Positions 35,817-44,997 of a DNA stretch of 64,000 bases are shown here, in pieces. Under the pieces are notes generated by a model, which saw nothing but the letters and a program-made list of their open reading frames with translations, did not search any database and was not told the DNA's origin. The translations under genes were made by a program, and so were the position numbers. The stretch covers positions 3,782,001 to 3,846,000 of the forward strand of contig NZ_CP061941.1 in NCBI RefSeq assembly GCF_014805825.1. The letters are read 5' to 3'. Source of the DNA: Marinomonas algicola (GTDB lineage Bacteria; Pseudomonadota; Gammaproteobacteria; Pseudomonadales; Marinomonadaceae). The first letter of the stretch is position 1, and each line of letters opens with the position of its first letter.

Positions 35817-35856
35817 CGTAGCCTATGCACGATTTATAATACCAAAGCGAAAAAGA

Positions 35857-36324
35857 TCAAGGGTGTTGGTAAATGGAAATTTGCGATCTTTCCACTGTCT
35901 TTACACGCAATACTCTCGGCATAAAATCTGGGTTAGTTGATTCCTTTTCGGCTTTACTTCTGGCAAAAAAGAAACCACCTGAAAACCCCAATAGTGCCCC
36001 CATCACGGGTAACACAGGGTCGCTGCTGATTAAGCTTGGCAATGTGGCACCGCCAATTAACCCTACTAAGGGAATAAAATACATCCAAATTGATGCTTTC
36101 AATAAAGTATCTTCGGGTATACCAACAACCACTTCTTGATCAACAGCCACATCCACATCGCAGATGGCATTCATCTTCATCCTATTAGACGAAGACATTT
36201 GCGCTACCGCATGATGCCCACAACCATGACGAGCACGGCATGCGGTACAGCTACTGGTTCGAATGGTCTCAATTTCAGCAAAACCATTACGTATGGATAA
36301 GACGCGGCCATTTTCTTCAATCAT
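35857..36324 (-). CDS. rseC: RseC/MucC family envelope-stress regulator
   Basis: 155 residues. N-terminal cysteine cluster SSCTACRARHGCGHH (~23-37) followed by two membrane segments (~80-100 and ~105-125: WMYFIPLVGLIGG, VMGALLGFSGGFFFA). This is the RseC/MucC (SoxR-reducing) family. It acts in the inner membrane, linked to the RpoE system and redox sensing. Its start overlaps the rseB stop as ATGA. Confidence 0.92.
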   Translation of the reverse strand: MIEENGRVLSIRNGFAEIETIRTSSCTACRARHGCGHHAVAQMSSSNRMKMNAICDVDVAVDQEVVVGIPEDTLLKASIWMYFIPLVGLIGGATLPSLISSDPVLPVMGALLGFSGGFFFARSKAEKESTNPDFMPRVLRVKTVERSQISIYQHP

Positions 36325-37283
36325 TGCATTGTCCTTGGGGCAAAAGACATCAACATTTTTTCAACCGTTTTTTCAGGAACTTCACCCACTATTGTTAATC
36401 TAAGGATATCCGTTAATAAAGAACGTGACATCTCGCCAACGGTAGTTGCTCCCATCTCCATTACAGAATACGGTTTAATGGTGTCTGTTGGTTCAACAAA
36501 AACTGAAATTGATGTCATACCATCAGAAAGTAATAACATGGCCGTACGGTCATTCAACAGTCGAGCATCACGCCATACAGGAGCAAAACCATCAGGCAAC
36601 CATGTAAAATGCCATTTGTTATCCGTCATTTTTGGCGTTACAGAAACCACATGACGTGAGTAAGTACCCAGTCTTGGCAAAAAATCAGATTTTTTTAACG
36701 TTGGGTTAAAGGAAATATCCGTAAACTGAACTCGATCGAGCACCTTACCTTCGGCATCTAATGTATCGTGTTTGAGCAAAAAGCTATTTTCCATATCCAA
36801 CCAAAAAGCGTGCCCAAAACGATAACTGTCTTTTGGAAGCAGCGTCAGTTTCTGCGCTTTTCTACCGGCAATGAGTTCAATTTTTTTCGACAGTTTAAAC
36901 CTATAGCCTTCTAATAAACGATCTCCATTTAGTTCTTTGAATTGCTTCAATGGCGCACTCACAGGAGCGGCTGTATTTGCAAAAGAAATATCTGGATAGA
37001 CACAAATCACACTGTCGTCAATTCGAATCACCTCTATTTTATCGCCATCAAGATCGATTAAGCTTTCATATTCGACACCATCAATAAGACCATGACGTAT
37101 TTTCATGCTATTCATTGCAACACCTTGTGACCGCACAAAAACCCCCTGATAACTCAGTGACGAAAAAGACTGCACCATAGATGTTAGCTTGGCGAGACTC
37201 GTGTCGCTCTCCGAAGAAGCAGAAGCTAAATTGAACGCAACGGTTATCAATAAGCTAACTATGACTTTTCTCAAGTTAATCAC
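36321..37283 (-). CDS. rseB: periplasmic RpoE regulator RseB (MucB)
   Basis: 320 residues. Signal peptide cleaved near residue 22-23 (NLASASS). The two-domain MucB/RseB pattern is present: SLSYQGVFVRSQG and the lipid-binding-like domain, then the smaller C-terminal domain with WHFTWLPDGFAPV and MLLLSDGMTSISVFVEP. It shields RseA from DegS cleavage and senses lipopolysaccharide or mislocalised lipoproteins. It abuts rseA. Confidence 0.94.
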   Translation of the reverse strand: MINLRKVIVSLLITVAFNLASASSESDTSLAKLTSMVQSFSSLSYQGVFVRSQGVAMNSMKIRHGLIDGVEYESLIDLDGDKIEVIRIDDSVICVYPDISFANTAAPVSAPLKQFKELNGDRLLEGYRFKLSKKIELIAGRKAQKLTLLPKDSYRFGHAFWLDMENSFLLKHDTLDAEGKVLDRVQFTDISFNPTLKKSDFLPRLGTYSRHVVSVTPKMTDNKWHFTWLPDGFAPVWRDARLLNDRTAMLLLSDGMTSISVFVEPTDTIKPYSVMEMGATTVGEMSRSLLTDILRLTIVGEVPEKTVEKMLMSFAPRTMQ

Positions 37284-37967
37284 CTATTGCTCATCCTCTG
37301 CCGAAAAACTGACGACACGCGCCATTGGAATCATGCCTTGCCCAATTGTCATTGTCGCCTGCTCAGTATGCTGCCTTAAATAGCTTTGAAGACGCTCATT
37401 ATGCACATCCAAGCTCAAGGTCTTTATGTCTTGGGGCGATTCTAAGAGAGAGCTGTTTTGATCAAGGTGTGCGACAGTCGATGACGCTGTATAGTCACTC
37501 GGTTCTTGACCAAGAAACAGCTGCCCAGCTAAGACCGCGACAAAAACCACACTGGCCGCCATGGCAAACGACTTAAAAGTAATCACGTTACTTTTTGCCA
37601 AAGATGTATTGGCTGGAGCATCTAATGAGGTATTATCCGTTCCCTTTTGCTTTTGGAAAGGTACAATCGTCTCATTCGCTTTTACAAAAGCAGATTCTTT
37701 TGTCTGACTCTCGGCATCATCAGGAACCATACCCTTGATACCTTCTCGTACACCACTAAGAATATCAAAGGACGCAACGTCAGTAGTTGGCGCCGTATTT
37801 TCCATAACCGACTTTGCCAGAGCATAAGCATTTAATTTTGACTCCCAATCTTTGGAGTCTTGTTCTAATAGGTAATCCAAATCTTCTGATGACAGGGTGT
37901 CATCGATAAAATCAGATAAGCATAGCGACAATTTTTCATCTCTCAACGTTTCGTTTGATGTCTTCAT
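37284..37967 (-). CDS. rseA: anti-sigma-E factor RseA (MucA)
   Basis: 227 residues. The N-terminal cytoplasmic domain (LSLCLSDFIDDTLSSEDLDYLL) binds RpoE. A single membrane segment lies at ~130-152 (FAMAASVVFVAVLAGQLFLG). The periplasmic C-terminal part binds RseB and ends near MARVVSFSAEDEQ. It has two unusually long acidic linkers. It starts 2 bp after the rpoE stop. Confidence 0.93.
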   Translation of the reverse strand: MKTSNETLRDEKLSLCLSDFIDDTLSSEDLDYLLEQDSKDWESKLNAYALAKSVMENTAPTTDVASFDILSGVREGIKGMVPDDAESQTKESAFVKANETIVPFQKQKGTDNTSLDAPANTSLAKSNVITFKSFAMAASVVFVAVLAGQLFLGQEPSDYTASSTVAHLDQNSSLLESPQDIKTLSLDVHNERLQSYLRQHTEQATMTIGQGMIPMARVVSFSAEDEQ

Positions 37968-37969
37968 AA

Positions 37970-38557
37970 TTATTCTCCTCCGTCCAAATATGGACGAATA
38001 TGTTGCTCAATCGCCTCTCTTGCTCGAAATATGCGTGACCGAACGGTACCAACGGGACAGTCCATGACATGAGAAATGTCTTCATAACTCATCCCGTCAA
38101 ACTCCCTTAAGGTAATGGCCGATTTCAACTCTTCAGGTAACGTCTTAATAACACTGTAAATAGCCGCCTCTAATCGATTTCGATTTAGAGTGGCATCTGG
38201 AGACGCCACATCAGCAAGCGGCTCATATAAAGCAAACGAGTCATCGTTATCTAATTCAACATCATTGCCTGAGGGCCGACGAGAACGACTTATTAAGTGA
38301 TTCTTTGCCGTATTAACAGCGATGCGGTACAGCCAGGTATAAAAAGCACTTTCACCTCTAAAGGAATGAATAGCACGGTATGCCTTAATAAAGCTTTCTT
38401 GTGCCACATCCATAATTTCATGTTGATCATTAACATAACGGCTAAGGAGGCCACAGACCTTGTATTGATACTTCACTACCAATAGATCAAATGCTCGCTT
38501 ATCCCCTTTTTGAACTCTTTCAACCAATTCTTGATCAGAAGGCGAACCTTGCGGCAT
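37970..38557 (-). CDS. rpoE: extracytoplasmic stress sigma factor RpoE (AlgU)
   Basis: 195 residues from the ATG at 38555-38557. This start is preferred over the in-frame ATG at 38596 because it has GAGG 6 bases upstream, gives the usual length (191-195), and leaves a leader after the putative promoter. Region 2 (LLVVKYQYKV, VAQESFIKAYRAIHSFRG, AFYTWLYRIAVNTAKNHL) and region 4 (LREFDGMSYEDISHVMDCPVGTVRSRIFRAREAI) are intact. It directs envelope-stress transcription and is held inactive by RseA. Confidence 0.97.
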   Translation of the reverse strand: MPQGSPSDQELVERVQKGDKRAFDLLVVKYQYKVCGLLSRYVNDQHEIMDVAQESFIKAYRAIHSFRGESAFYTWLYRIAVNTAKNHLISRSRRPSGNDVELDNDDSFALYEPLADVASPDATLNRNRLEAAIYSVIKTLPEELKSAITLREFDGMSYEDISHVMDCPVGTVRSRIFRAREAIEQHIRPYLDGGE

Positions 38558-38613
38558 AACAACCTCGTTTTGATAACAACAATGTTTACCCTTCATTAAT
38601 TGTGTAATAAGAA

Positions 38614-38641
38614 GATAGACATTGAAAAAACAAACTAGTTC
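38614..38641 (-). promoter_or_regulatory. putative sigma-E-type promoter of rpoE
   Basis: On the minus strand: -35 GAACTA (38636-38641), 16-base spacer, -10 TCTATC (38614-38619). This resembles the sigma-E pattern (GAACTT / TCTGA) and would give a transcript start near 38607, about 50 bases before the chosen ATG. Autoregulation of rpoE is common in the family. Confidence 0.5.
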
Positions 38642-38787
38642 AGACTTTGTTGTACTTGATTCTATTGTTAGGTGTAAATTACATTAGTCAAAATGCTTTT
38701 AAAGACGCCTCTTGCTAACATTGGAAGCCATTCAATCAGATAAAGTATTCACTAATCACATACAACAATAGTAACATTAATCTTTTC

Positions 38788-40413
38788 ATGATGAATCAGA
38801 ACAATAATATGAGCCAGCAATATCACTATGATATTTTAATTATTGGTGCCGGTGCAGCAGGACTTACGCTTGCACTGGAACTTGCCAAAACACATAAAGT
38901 TGCCATGTTGACAAAAGGTGATATTCGAGAAGGCTCGACTTTATACGCTCAAGGAGGGGTGGCGGCCGTTTTATCGAATAAAGATACGATTGAATCGCAC
39001 ATCGAAGATACGATCACAGCTGGAGCCCACTTAGGTGACCCCGAGTCCATTCGCTTTACTGTAGAGCACTCCAAAGAAAGCATCGATTGGTTAATTGACC
39101 AAGGGGTTCCCTTCACTCGATCAGATGAAGGCAATTCCTATCATTTAACCAAAGAAGGTGGTCATAGCCATAGACGGATCATTCATGCGGCCGATGCGAC
39201 AGGCCAAGCCATTTCGTCTACCTTGATACACAATGCAACACAGCACCCAAACATAGATTTTTTCCCAGACCAGGTGGCGATAGATATTATCACGACAGAA
39301 AAGCTGAAGATAAAAGGAGAAAATCGAGCATTAGGTGTCTATGCGCTTAACTTGGCAACAGACGAAGTAAATGTCTTCAGTGCAGGAAGAATTGCCTTAG
39401 CGACAGGAGGCGCAAGTAAAGTCTATCTTTATACAAGCAACCCAGATACCGCATCAGGAGACGGTATTGCTATGGCGTGGCGAGCAGGTTGTCGTGTGGC
39501 GAATTTGGAATTTAATCAGTTTCATCCGACTTGTTTATACGATGCCAAAGCAAAAACCTTTTTGGTGTCAGAAGCCGTTCGTGGCGAAGGGGGGAAATTA
39601 CGTTTACCTGATGGCAGTGCATTTATGCACAAATTTGACTCAAGAGAAGAGCTTGCACCAAGAGACATTGTGGCCCGAGCAATTGATCATGAAATGAAGC
39701 GCCTTGGCGTTGATCATGTTTTGCTCGATATTTCTCATAAGGGCAGTGCCTTTATAAAAACCCATTTCCCGACTATTTACGAGCAATGTGTGCGGTTTGG
39801 CTATGACATGACAAAAGAGCCAATTCCCGTTGTTCCAGCCGCCCATTACACCTGCGGTGGAGTGATGGTTAATCAATTTGGACATACCGACCTTAAACAC
39901 CTCTACGCTATTGGAGAAACGTCTTACACAGGTCTTCACGGTGCGAATCGCTTAGCAAGCAACTCATTATTAGAATGCATTGTCTATGCTCGATCAGCGG
40001 CGCAACACATGCTATCTCATCCTGTTCTACCTAAACCCCAATTCGCCATTCCAGCTTGGGACGATAGCCAGGTAAAAGACTCAGATGAGGACGTGGTGAT
40101 TGCCCACAACTGGCAAGAACTTCGACAATTCATGTGGGACTACGTAGGTATTGTACGAACCAATAATCGGCTTTTAAGAGCAAAACACCGCGTGGATTTA
40201 TTACTCTCTGAGATTGACGAGTTTTACAGTAACTATAAAATCAGTAGTGATCTCATTGAATTACGAAATTTAGCTAATGTCGCCGACCTCATTATTCGAT
40301 CTGCGATGGACCGTCAGGAAAGTCGAGGTTTGCATTTCACCTTGGATTATCCAGAGACAAAGCCCGAAGCGAGACCAACCATTTTAACGCCTGAAAATAA
40401 AGCACATCATTAA
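38788..40413 (+). CDS. nadB: L-aspartate oxidase NadB
   Basis: 541 residues. FAD-binding motif IIGAGAAGLTLALELA near the N-terminus. Flavin and active-site motifs: GSTLYAQGGVAAV, EGGHSHRRIIHAADATG, GEGGKLR, AHYTCGGV, GLHGANRLASNSLLE. It oxidises aspartate to iminoaspartate for NAD synthesis. It is divergent from rpoE, the arrangement conserved in gammaproteobacteria. No clear ribosome binding site precedes the ATG at 38788; the ATG at 38809 is an alternative. Confidence 0.96.
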   Translation: MMNQNNNMSQQYHYDILIIGAGAAGLTLALELAKTHKVAMLTKGDIREGSTLYAQGGVAAVLSNKDTIESHIEDTITAGAHLGDPESIRFTVEHSKESIDWLIDQGVPFTRSDEGNSYHLTKEGGHSHRRIIHAADATGQAISSTLIHNATQHPNIDFFPDQVAIDIITTEKLKIKGENRALGVYALNLATDEVNVFSAGRIALATGGASKVYLYTSNPDTASGDGIAMAWRAGCRVANLEFNQFHPTCLYDAKAKTFLVSEAVRGEGGKLRLPDGSAFMHKFDSREELAPRDIVARAIDHEMKRLGVDHVLLDISHKGSAFIKTHFPTIYEQCVRFGYDMTKEPIPVVPAAHYTCGGVMVNQFGHTDLKHLYAIGETSYTGLHGANRLASNSLLECIVYARSAAQHMLSHPVLPKPQFAIPAWDDSQVKDSDEDVVIAHNWQELRQFMWDYVGIVRTNNRLLRAKHRVDLLLSEIDEFYSNYKISSDLIELRNLANVADLIIRSAMDRQESRGLHFTLDYPETKPEARPTILTPENKAHH

Positions 40414-40961
40414 CGCTTACTTTTGTTCGCGGTTAATCTTACTTGCCTTGCAGCAAAAGATTGAAGTGTTCGATATTGAGCAAAAGACAAGGCATCGCGC
40501 GGAATCAGAAATCGAGTACGTTTATTAGGCTGAATAGGTTTCTTTATTAACCTATTAATCGTACCAATCAATGTCTGAATGAAGACGTTTTTCGCTGTGG
40601 ATTCATAATAGGCGTATAAACAAAGATTGCCATACTGCTCGAAGTAAAGAGGGTATTTGGTAGCTGTGCCCTTAGAGCCTTGCCGAGAGACTCGTTTTCC
40701 TCTAAAAAAGATAGGTGCTGGCGACTTCACACAATACGCTTGGTCACCATTTAATAAGATAGTTATCGGCGAAGCCCCCCACCAATACTTTATATAGAGC
40801 AGGCAGAGAAACAAGCAAACACCGCTTAAGAACCAAAAAATATGATCCGAGAGCATCAATGTACTGCCGTATAACAACACACCTATTAGAGGTAAAAGTG
40901 TTGTTATCAAGACACCAAAAGAAGGTCTAAGAGTGATAGTTTTCAGGCTGTACTCGCTCAA
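40410..40961 (-). CDS. ygfX: YgfX (CptA)-like membrane protein
   Basis: 183 residues. Two N-terminal membrane segments (~15-33 and ~40-60: LITTLLPLIGVLLYGSTLML, WFLSGVCLFLCLLYI) and a basic soluble remainder. Partner of the sdhE/ygfY gene, whose 3' end it overlaps by 35 bp. In E. coli the pair has been described as CptAB, a toxin-antitoxin-like system acting on cytoskeletal proteins. That role is not assumed here. Sequence similarity by eye is modest; the call leans on topology and the sdhE neighbour. Confidence 0.7.
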   Translation of the reverse strand: MSEYSLKTITLRPSFGVLITTLLPLIGVLLYGSTLMLSDHIFWFLSGVCLFLCLLYIKYWWGASPITILLNGDQAYCVKSPAPIFFRGKRVSRQGSKGTATKYPLYFEQYGNLCLYAYYESTAKNVFIQTLIGTINRLIKKPIQPNKRTRFLIPRDALSFAQYRTLQSFAARQVRLTANKSKR

Positions 40962-41202
40962 CGATCAATTTTACAATACGCGCTAGATCCGGATCATTTG
41001 GCACCTCTTTTTGCATAAACCAAATAAATATGTCTTGATCCTCACATTCTATTAGTTTTCGAAAGCAACGTTTTTCTTCCTCGTCTAGAGTTTCAAACAC
41101 CTCGTCCATGAAAGGTTCCAGTAGTAGGTCAAGCTCTAGCATTCCGCGGCGGCAATGCCATTTCAAACGATTAAATTCCATGGACTTTTCGACTTCATTC
41201 AT
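40927..41202 (-). CDS. sdhE: SdhE FAD assembly factor
   Basis: 91 residues from the ATG at 41200-41202, chosen over the GTG one codon upstream because GAGG lies 7-9 bases before it. The defining RGMLELD motif is at about residues 20-26 (CRRGMLELDLLLEPF), followed by the acidic LDEEEKRCFRKLIECEDQDIFIWFM. SdhE promotes covalent FAD attachment to succinate dehydrogenase flavoprotein. Overlaps the ygfX gene and is near nadB, a conserved neighbourhood. Confidence 0.93.
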   Translation of the reverse strand: MNEVEKSMEFNRLKWHCRRGMLELDLLLEPFMDEVFETLDEEEKRCFRKLIECEDQDIFIWFMQKEVPNDPDLARIVKLIVERVQPENYHS

Positions 41203-41423
41203 CACATCACCTCAGAAAAAATAATGGCCACATTATATCCTTTGCATTCTTTACAGCAAACTTTTCATCAAAACGGTTAGATTATTTCTCACTTTATAAT
41301 GATATTGCCATTACTTGATAAATTCATGAGGGTGAGATATTGAATTATTATAATTTGACGCCAACAACTGTGTATTAAGCGAACGTATTCGCACATTAAT
41401 TCAATAAGGTTAAATGTACCTCT

Positions 41424-42338
41424 ATGAACGATCTATTCACCTCACTCAAAGATGAATTCGTCTTCCCTTGTCTATCACAACGAAGAGATCTAGGTGTTCT
41501 TCAGTTTGAGGGCGTTGATTCAAGTAAGTTTTTACAAGGTCAAACCACTTGCGACCTAACAAATCTGACACCAGAGAATGCCCTATTAGGCGCAATATGT
41601 AACATTAAAGGCCAAGTCGTTAGCAGCTTTTACTTAATCCATTATGCAGACTGTATTTTTATGGTACTGAGCCAGGATTTAGTCGAAAAAACCCAACTTC
41701 ATTTAAAAAAATTTGCTGTTTTTTTTAAAACGTCCATTACAGACGTAACGGCTCAATTCACTATTCATAGTCTCTTTGATGTCGACTCATCTCTTTTGCA
41801 TCCCACTCCACAAGTGCACAAGCCTTGTGTAATAAAAGACGATGGTATTTACGTTCAACTGCACACAGCCCCAATGACACATGGCATTGAACTACGTCCA
41901 ATAAAAACGCTAAATAATGAAATGCATAAAGACCTCCCTCTCAGCCAAGCACAGGCCTTATTGAGTTTGTTTGCGGAACCCCTTATCACCTCAAAAGACA
42001 GTGAAAAATTCTTACCAAACATGCTTAACATGCAGTTCACCAATGGAATTAGCTTTAAAAAAGGCTGCTATACCGGGCAAGAAATTGTAGCCAGAGTCCA
42101 TTATCGAGGGAAAACCAAAAAAAGGCTCTATCTTGCTTCACTAGAGCAACCGATTGACTTAACCAGTACGAGCCTACTCAATGAAAGTAAAAAGGAAGTT
42201 GGAGACATACTTGAGGTAAATAGGATTAACAACAAGAGTATTCTATTGGCGGTTATCAATATCAATGATACGGATACTCCACTAAATGTAAACGGCATTG
42301 AACTCAGATTACATTCACTTCCTTATTCAGTAGAGTAA
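41424..42338 (+). CDS. ygfZ: folate-binding Fe-S maintenance protein YgfZ
   Basis: 304 residues. The hallmark KGCYTGQEIVAR motif lies at ~212-225, and the folate-binding GcvT-like N-terminus (VLQFEGVDSSKFLQGQTTCDL) is present. YgfZ helps maintain certain iron-sulphur enzymes. It is divergent from sdhE. The 221-bp intergenic region 41203-41423 is AT-rich and probably holds both promoters. Confidence 0.93.
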   Translation: MNDLFTSLKDEFVFPCLSQRRDLGVLQFEGVDSSKFLQGQTTCDLTNLTPENALLGAICNIKGQVVSSFYLIHYADCIFMVLSQDLVEKTQLHLKKFAVFFKTSITDVTAQFTIHSLFDVDSSLLHPTPQVHKPCVIKDDGIYVQLHTAPMTHGIELRPIKTLNNEMHKDLPLSQAQALLSLFAEPLITSKDSEKFLPNMLNMQFTNGISFKKGCYTGQEIVARVHYRGKTKKRLYLASLEQPIDLTSTSLLNESKKEVGDILEVNRINNKSILLAVININDTDTPLNVNGIELRLHSLPYSVE

Positions 42339-42382
42339 AACACACCAAAGCATAGTGACATGTAAATTAAACACGACGTGTC

Positions 42383-43069
42383 CTATGCTTCCTCCCCTAG
42401 CTGCCAGTTAATGGGGTTTTTGCCATTATCGATTAAATAATTGTTTACCTTAGAGAAATGCTGACAACCAAAAAAACCTCGATAAACCGAAAGCGGTGAT
42501 GGATGAACAGACTCAAGAACACAATGTTTATTACGATCTATCTTTTTACCCTTCTTTTGCGCATACGCTCCCCATAATAGAAAAACAACATGCTCATGCT
42601 CTGAATTAATCAGCGCTATCACTGCATCAGTAAATTTCTCCCAACCTTTGCCTTTATGGGAGTTAGGACAGCCCGCTTCAACCGTCATCACACTGTTTAA
42701 AAGCAGCACACCTTGTTGTGCCCAAGGTATTAAACAACCATGGCTAACCGTCTGAATACCTAAATCACTTGCTAACTCTTTATATATGTTAACTAACGAT
42801 GGAGGTACCTTAACCGCTGGAGGTACAGAAAAAGACAACCCATGCGCTTGGTTTTCTCCATGGTAAGGATCCTGCCCTAGAATCACCACTTTCACATTAT
42901 CAAACTTCGTGAATCGAAACGCTGAGAATACGTCTTCTTCTTTGGGATAAATAACCGCACCTTCTTGTTTTCGAGCGATTAAAAAATCAAACAGAGCGGT
43001 AAATTCATCAAAGTCAATGAGGTGACTTAACGGTTGTTGCCAATCATCTGGCAAAGATATCGAACTCAT
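42383..43069 (-). CDS. ung: uracil-DNA glycosylase Ung
   Basis: 228 residues from the ATG at 43067-43069 (a GTG one codon upstream is possible). Active-site motif VVILGQDPYHGENQAHGLSF, then the NSVMTVE and HPSPLSVYRGFFGC motifs, all typical of family 1 Ung. It removes uracil from DNA. The start lies inside the 3' end of the kinase-like gene (26-bp overlap), so it is probably translationally coupled. Confidence 0.97.
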   Translation of the reverse strand: MSSISLPDDWQQPLSHLIDFDEFTALFDFLIARKQEGAVIYPKEEDVFSAFRFTKFDNVKVVILGQDPYHGENQAHGLSFSVPPAVKVPPSLVNIYKELASDLGIQTVSHGCLIPWAQQGVLLLNSVMTVEAGCPNSHKGKGWEKFTDAVIALINSEHEHVVFLLWGAYAQKKGKKIDRNKHCVLESVHPSPLSVYRGFFGCQHFSKVNNYLIDNGKNPINWQLGEEA

Positions 43070-43961
43070 CACACATACTCACGTCTAAAAAAATTAACTT
43101 TTCATGCAATACTTTTGAACAATTGTAATAAAAAAGAATGTCTTCAGAGCCATCATTGGCAATAAAGTACTTTAATAGCATCCACGTCATTTCTCGAATT
43201 AAATACAAGGCATGATAATACTCTAGCGTATTCAATGTTTGTTCTACAGGTAAGCTAGAATCATAGTGATTAAGCAAAAATACAGTTTGCTCTCGAGTTA
43301 AATTATGGGACGACTTTATTACCGCTAAGTCAAACAAAGGGTCTCCCAATCCAACGTACTCCCAATCAATAACCCAAAACTTAGAAGGGTCAGCAAGACA
43401 GTTCTGAGGGTTTAAATCATTATGGCATAGACACTTTTTGTTTTCCGGGATTTTTGAGCTTAAAAATACGGCTATTCGATCTAATAAGTCGCATTGTTTT
43501 TGAAATAATGGATCCACATCAGGGTGATGGTATATTTGTTCAATATAATGTTTTATAACAACATTTAATGTATAGGCTTTTTTTGCTTTTTCTAGGCGAT
43601 GAATAGACTTCAGTATTTCAGCTATTCTTTTAATGTCGCTATTTGTATGCACTATGTCCCATGCAAAAGTCGTCTGTTTTACAAAACAGCTCACCATATA
43701 GCCATCTTCTTTTAGCAGTAGAACAGGCGGTGAGAGCCCTAACTCAGTGACGAGAGGTAATATGGCTCTTTCATCTTCTCGATTAATTAAAAAACAGTCC
43801 TTATCCAAATCAGGGAGCCTAATAATGAACTTAGCGACCTTGTTATGCTTTAGAAGAAAGGTTTTATTTGAAAAGCCTCCTTCAATCTTTTCGACAGTTA
43901 ATTGAGAAAGAGGTGGCAGTAAATGGGAAATTGGAGTTAAATTGTTGAATATTTCCTTCAT
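43044..43961 (-). CDS. choline/ethanolamine- or thiamine-kinase-like phosphotransferase
   Basis: 305 residues of the APH/LicA-like fold. N-terminal IEGGFSNKTFLLKHN, the Brenner-type motif CLCHNDLNPQNCL (~195-207) with the catalytic Asp, and the metal-binding VIDWEYVGLGDPLFDLA (~218-234). The substrate may be choline, ethanolamine, thiamine or an amino alcohol; sequence alone does not decide. It overlaps ung by 26 bp, an unusual pairing. Upstream is the divergent hexR gene. Confidence 0.75.
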   Translation of the reverse strand: MKEIFNNLTPISHLLPPLSQLTVEKIEGGFSNKTFLLKHNKVAKFIIRLPDLDKDCFLINREDERAILPLVTELGLSPPVLLLKEDGYMVSCFVKQTTFAWDIVHTNSDIKRIAEILKSIHRLEKAKKAYTLNVVIKHYIEQIYHHPDVDPLFQKQCDLLDRIAVFLSSKIPENKKCLCHNDLNPQNCLADPSKFWVIDWEYVGLGDPLFDLAVIKSSHNLTREQTVFLLNHYDSSLPVEQTLNTLEYYHALYLIREMTWMLLKYFIANDGSEDILFYYNCSKVLHEKLIFLDVSMCDEFDIFAR

Positions 43962-44048
43962 TTGTAATCCTTTTATTGCCAGAAATGAATGCTACTGTAA
44001 AATGATAACAGCCATTTATTAGTCAATAAACAGACTTGAAGACCAACC

Positions 44049-44912
44049 ATGATTAAACACGACGATATAATTCGAAAGATCCAAGAAAACCTGAATACAC
44101 TCAGTAAATCCGAGAAAAAAGTGGCGGAAGCCATTTTAGCGGACCCTAAATCAGCGATTCATTCAAGTATTGCCAAACTCGCCGCTAAAGCCGAGGTAAG
44201 TGAGCCAACGGTAAACCGATTTTGTCGGAGTTTAATTGGCAGCGGTTTTCCTGATTTCAAAGTTGCGTTAGCTCAAAGCCTTGCGACAGGAACACCCTAT
44301 GTGAATTTGAATGTGGAGCCTGATGATGCCCCAGGCGCTGTTACACATAAAATTTTCGAAGCGGCAAAGAACGACTTAACCAGAGCACAGTTACTTTTAC
44401 CTGAAGCGCTAATCAGTCGAGCGGTTGATGTTTTAGCCCAAGCAAGACGAATAGAGTTTTATGGTTTGGGCGCATCTGGCCCAGTGGCACAAGACGCCCA
44501 CCACAAATTTTTTAGATTGAACATGCCCGTTGTCGCATACACAGATATATTAGTGCAAAGAATGGCGGCCGCTGGAACACATCCTGGTGATGCGGTGGTG
44601 GTTATCTCCTATACAGGCAGAACACTTCCCCTTATTGAAACCGCACGAGTAGCTCGAGAAGCAGGCGCAACCGTCATAGGGTTAACCAATCCAAATTCAC
44701 CGCTTACCGAGCACTGCTCAATTGTACTCCCTATCGAAGAGACAGAAGACACCGATATTTACACTCCCATGAGCTCTCGTATTGTCTATTTGACACTTAT
44801 CGATGCTCTGGCAACTGGCGTACTTCTTAAGCGTGGACCTGAATTTAATGCGCACCTGAAAAAATTGAAATCAAGTGTCCAAGATACTCGTTTACCAAAA
44901 GATGAAAAATAA
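44049..44912 (+). CDS. hexR: HexR transcription regulator of central carbon metabolism
   Basis: 287 residues, RpiR family. N-terminal HTH (LSKSEKKVAEAILADP, AEVSEPTVNRFCRSL) and C-terminal SIS sugar-phosphate domain (~120-260; IEFYGLGASGPVAQDA, AVVISYTGRTLPLIETA). HexR represses edd-type genes and activates or represses gapA in different bacteria, responding to KDPG. It is convergent with edd and close to gapA-pyk, and HexR-like palindromes lie in the edd-gapA spacer. Confidence 0.9.
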   Translation: MIKHDDIIRKIQENLNTLSKSEKKVAEAILADPKSAIHSSIAKLAAKAEVSEPTVNRFCRSLIGSGFPDFKVALAQSLATGTPYVNLNVEPDDAPGAVTHKIFEAAKNDLTRAQLLLPEALISRAVDVLAQARRIEFYGLGASGPVAQDAHHKFFRLNMPVVAYTDILVQRMAAAGTHPGDAVVVISYTGRTLPLIETARVAREAGATVIGLTNPNSPLTEHCSIVLPIEETEDTDIYTPMSSRIVYLTLIDALATGVLLKRGPEFNAHLKKLKSSVQDTRLPKDEK

Positions 44913-44917
44913 CACAT

Positions 44918-44942
44918 AAAAAAAGGGGAGCATAAGCTCCCC
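44918..44942 (-). terminator. terminator of edd
   Basis: Stem GGGGAGC/GCTCCCC with a four-base ATAA loop (44925-44942). On the minus strand it is followed by seven T residues, 56 bp past the edd stop. Confidence 0.85.
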
Positions 44943-44997
44943 AAACACCCGAACTGATATAAGCAAACTCACTTAGATCAGTCATCAGAGGAAAAGG

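Noticed and set aside
40410..41202. Claim of an active CptAB toxin-antitoxin pair
   Set aside because: sdhE is clearly an FAD assembly factor. Toxicity of the ygfX-type partner is reported only for E. coli and cannot be judged from sequence.
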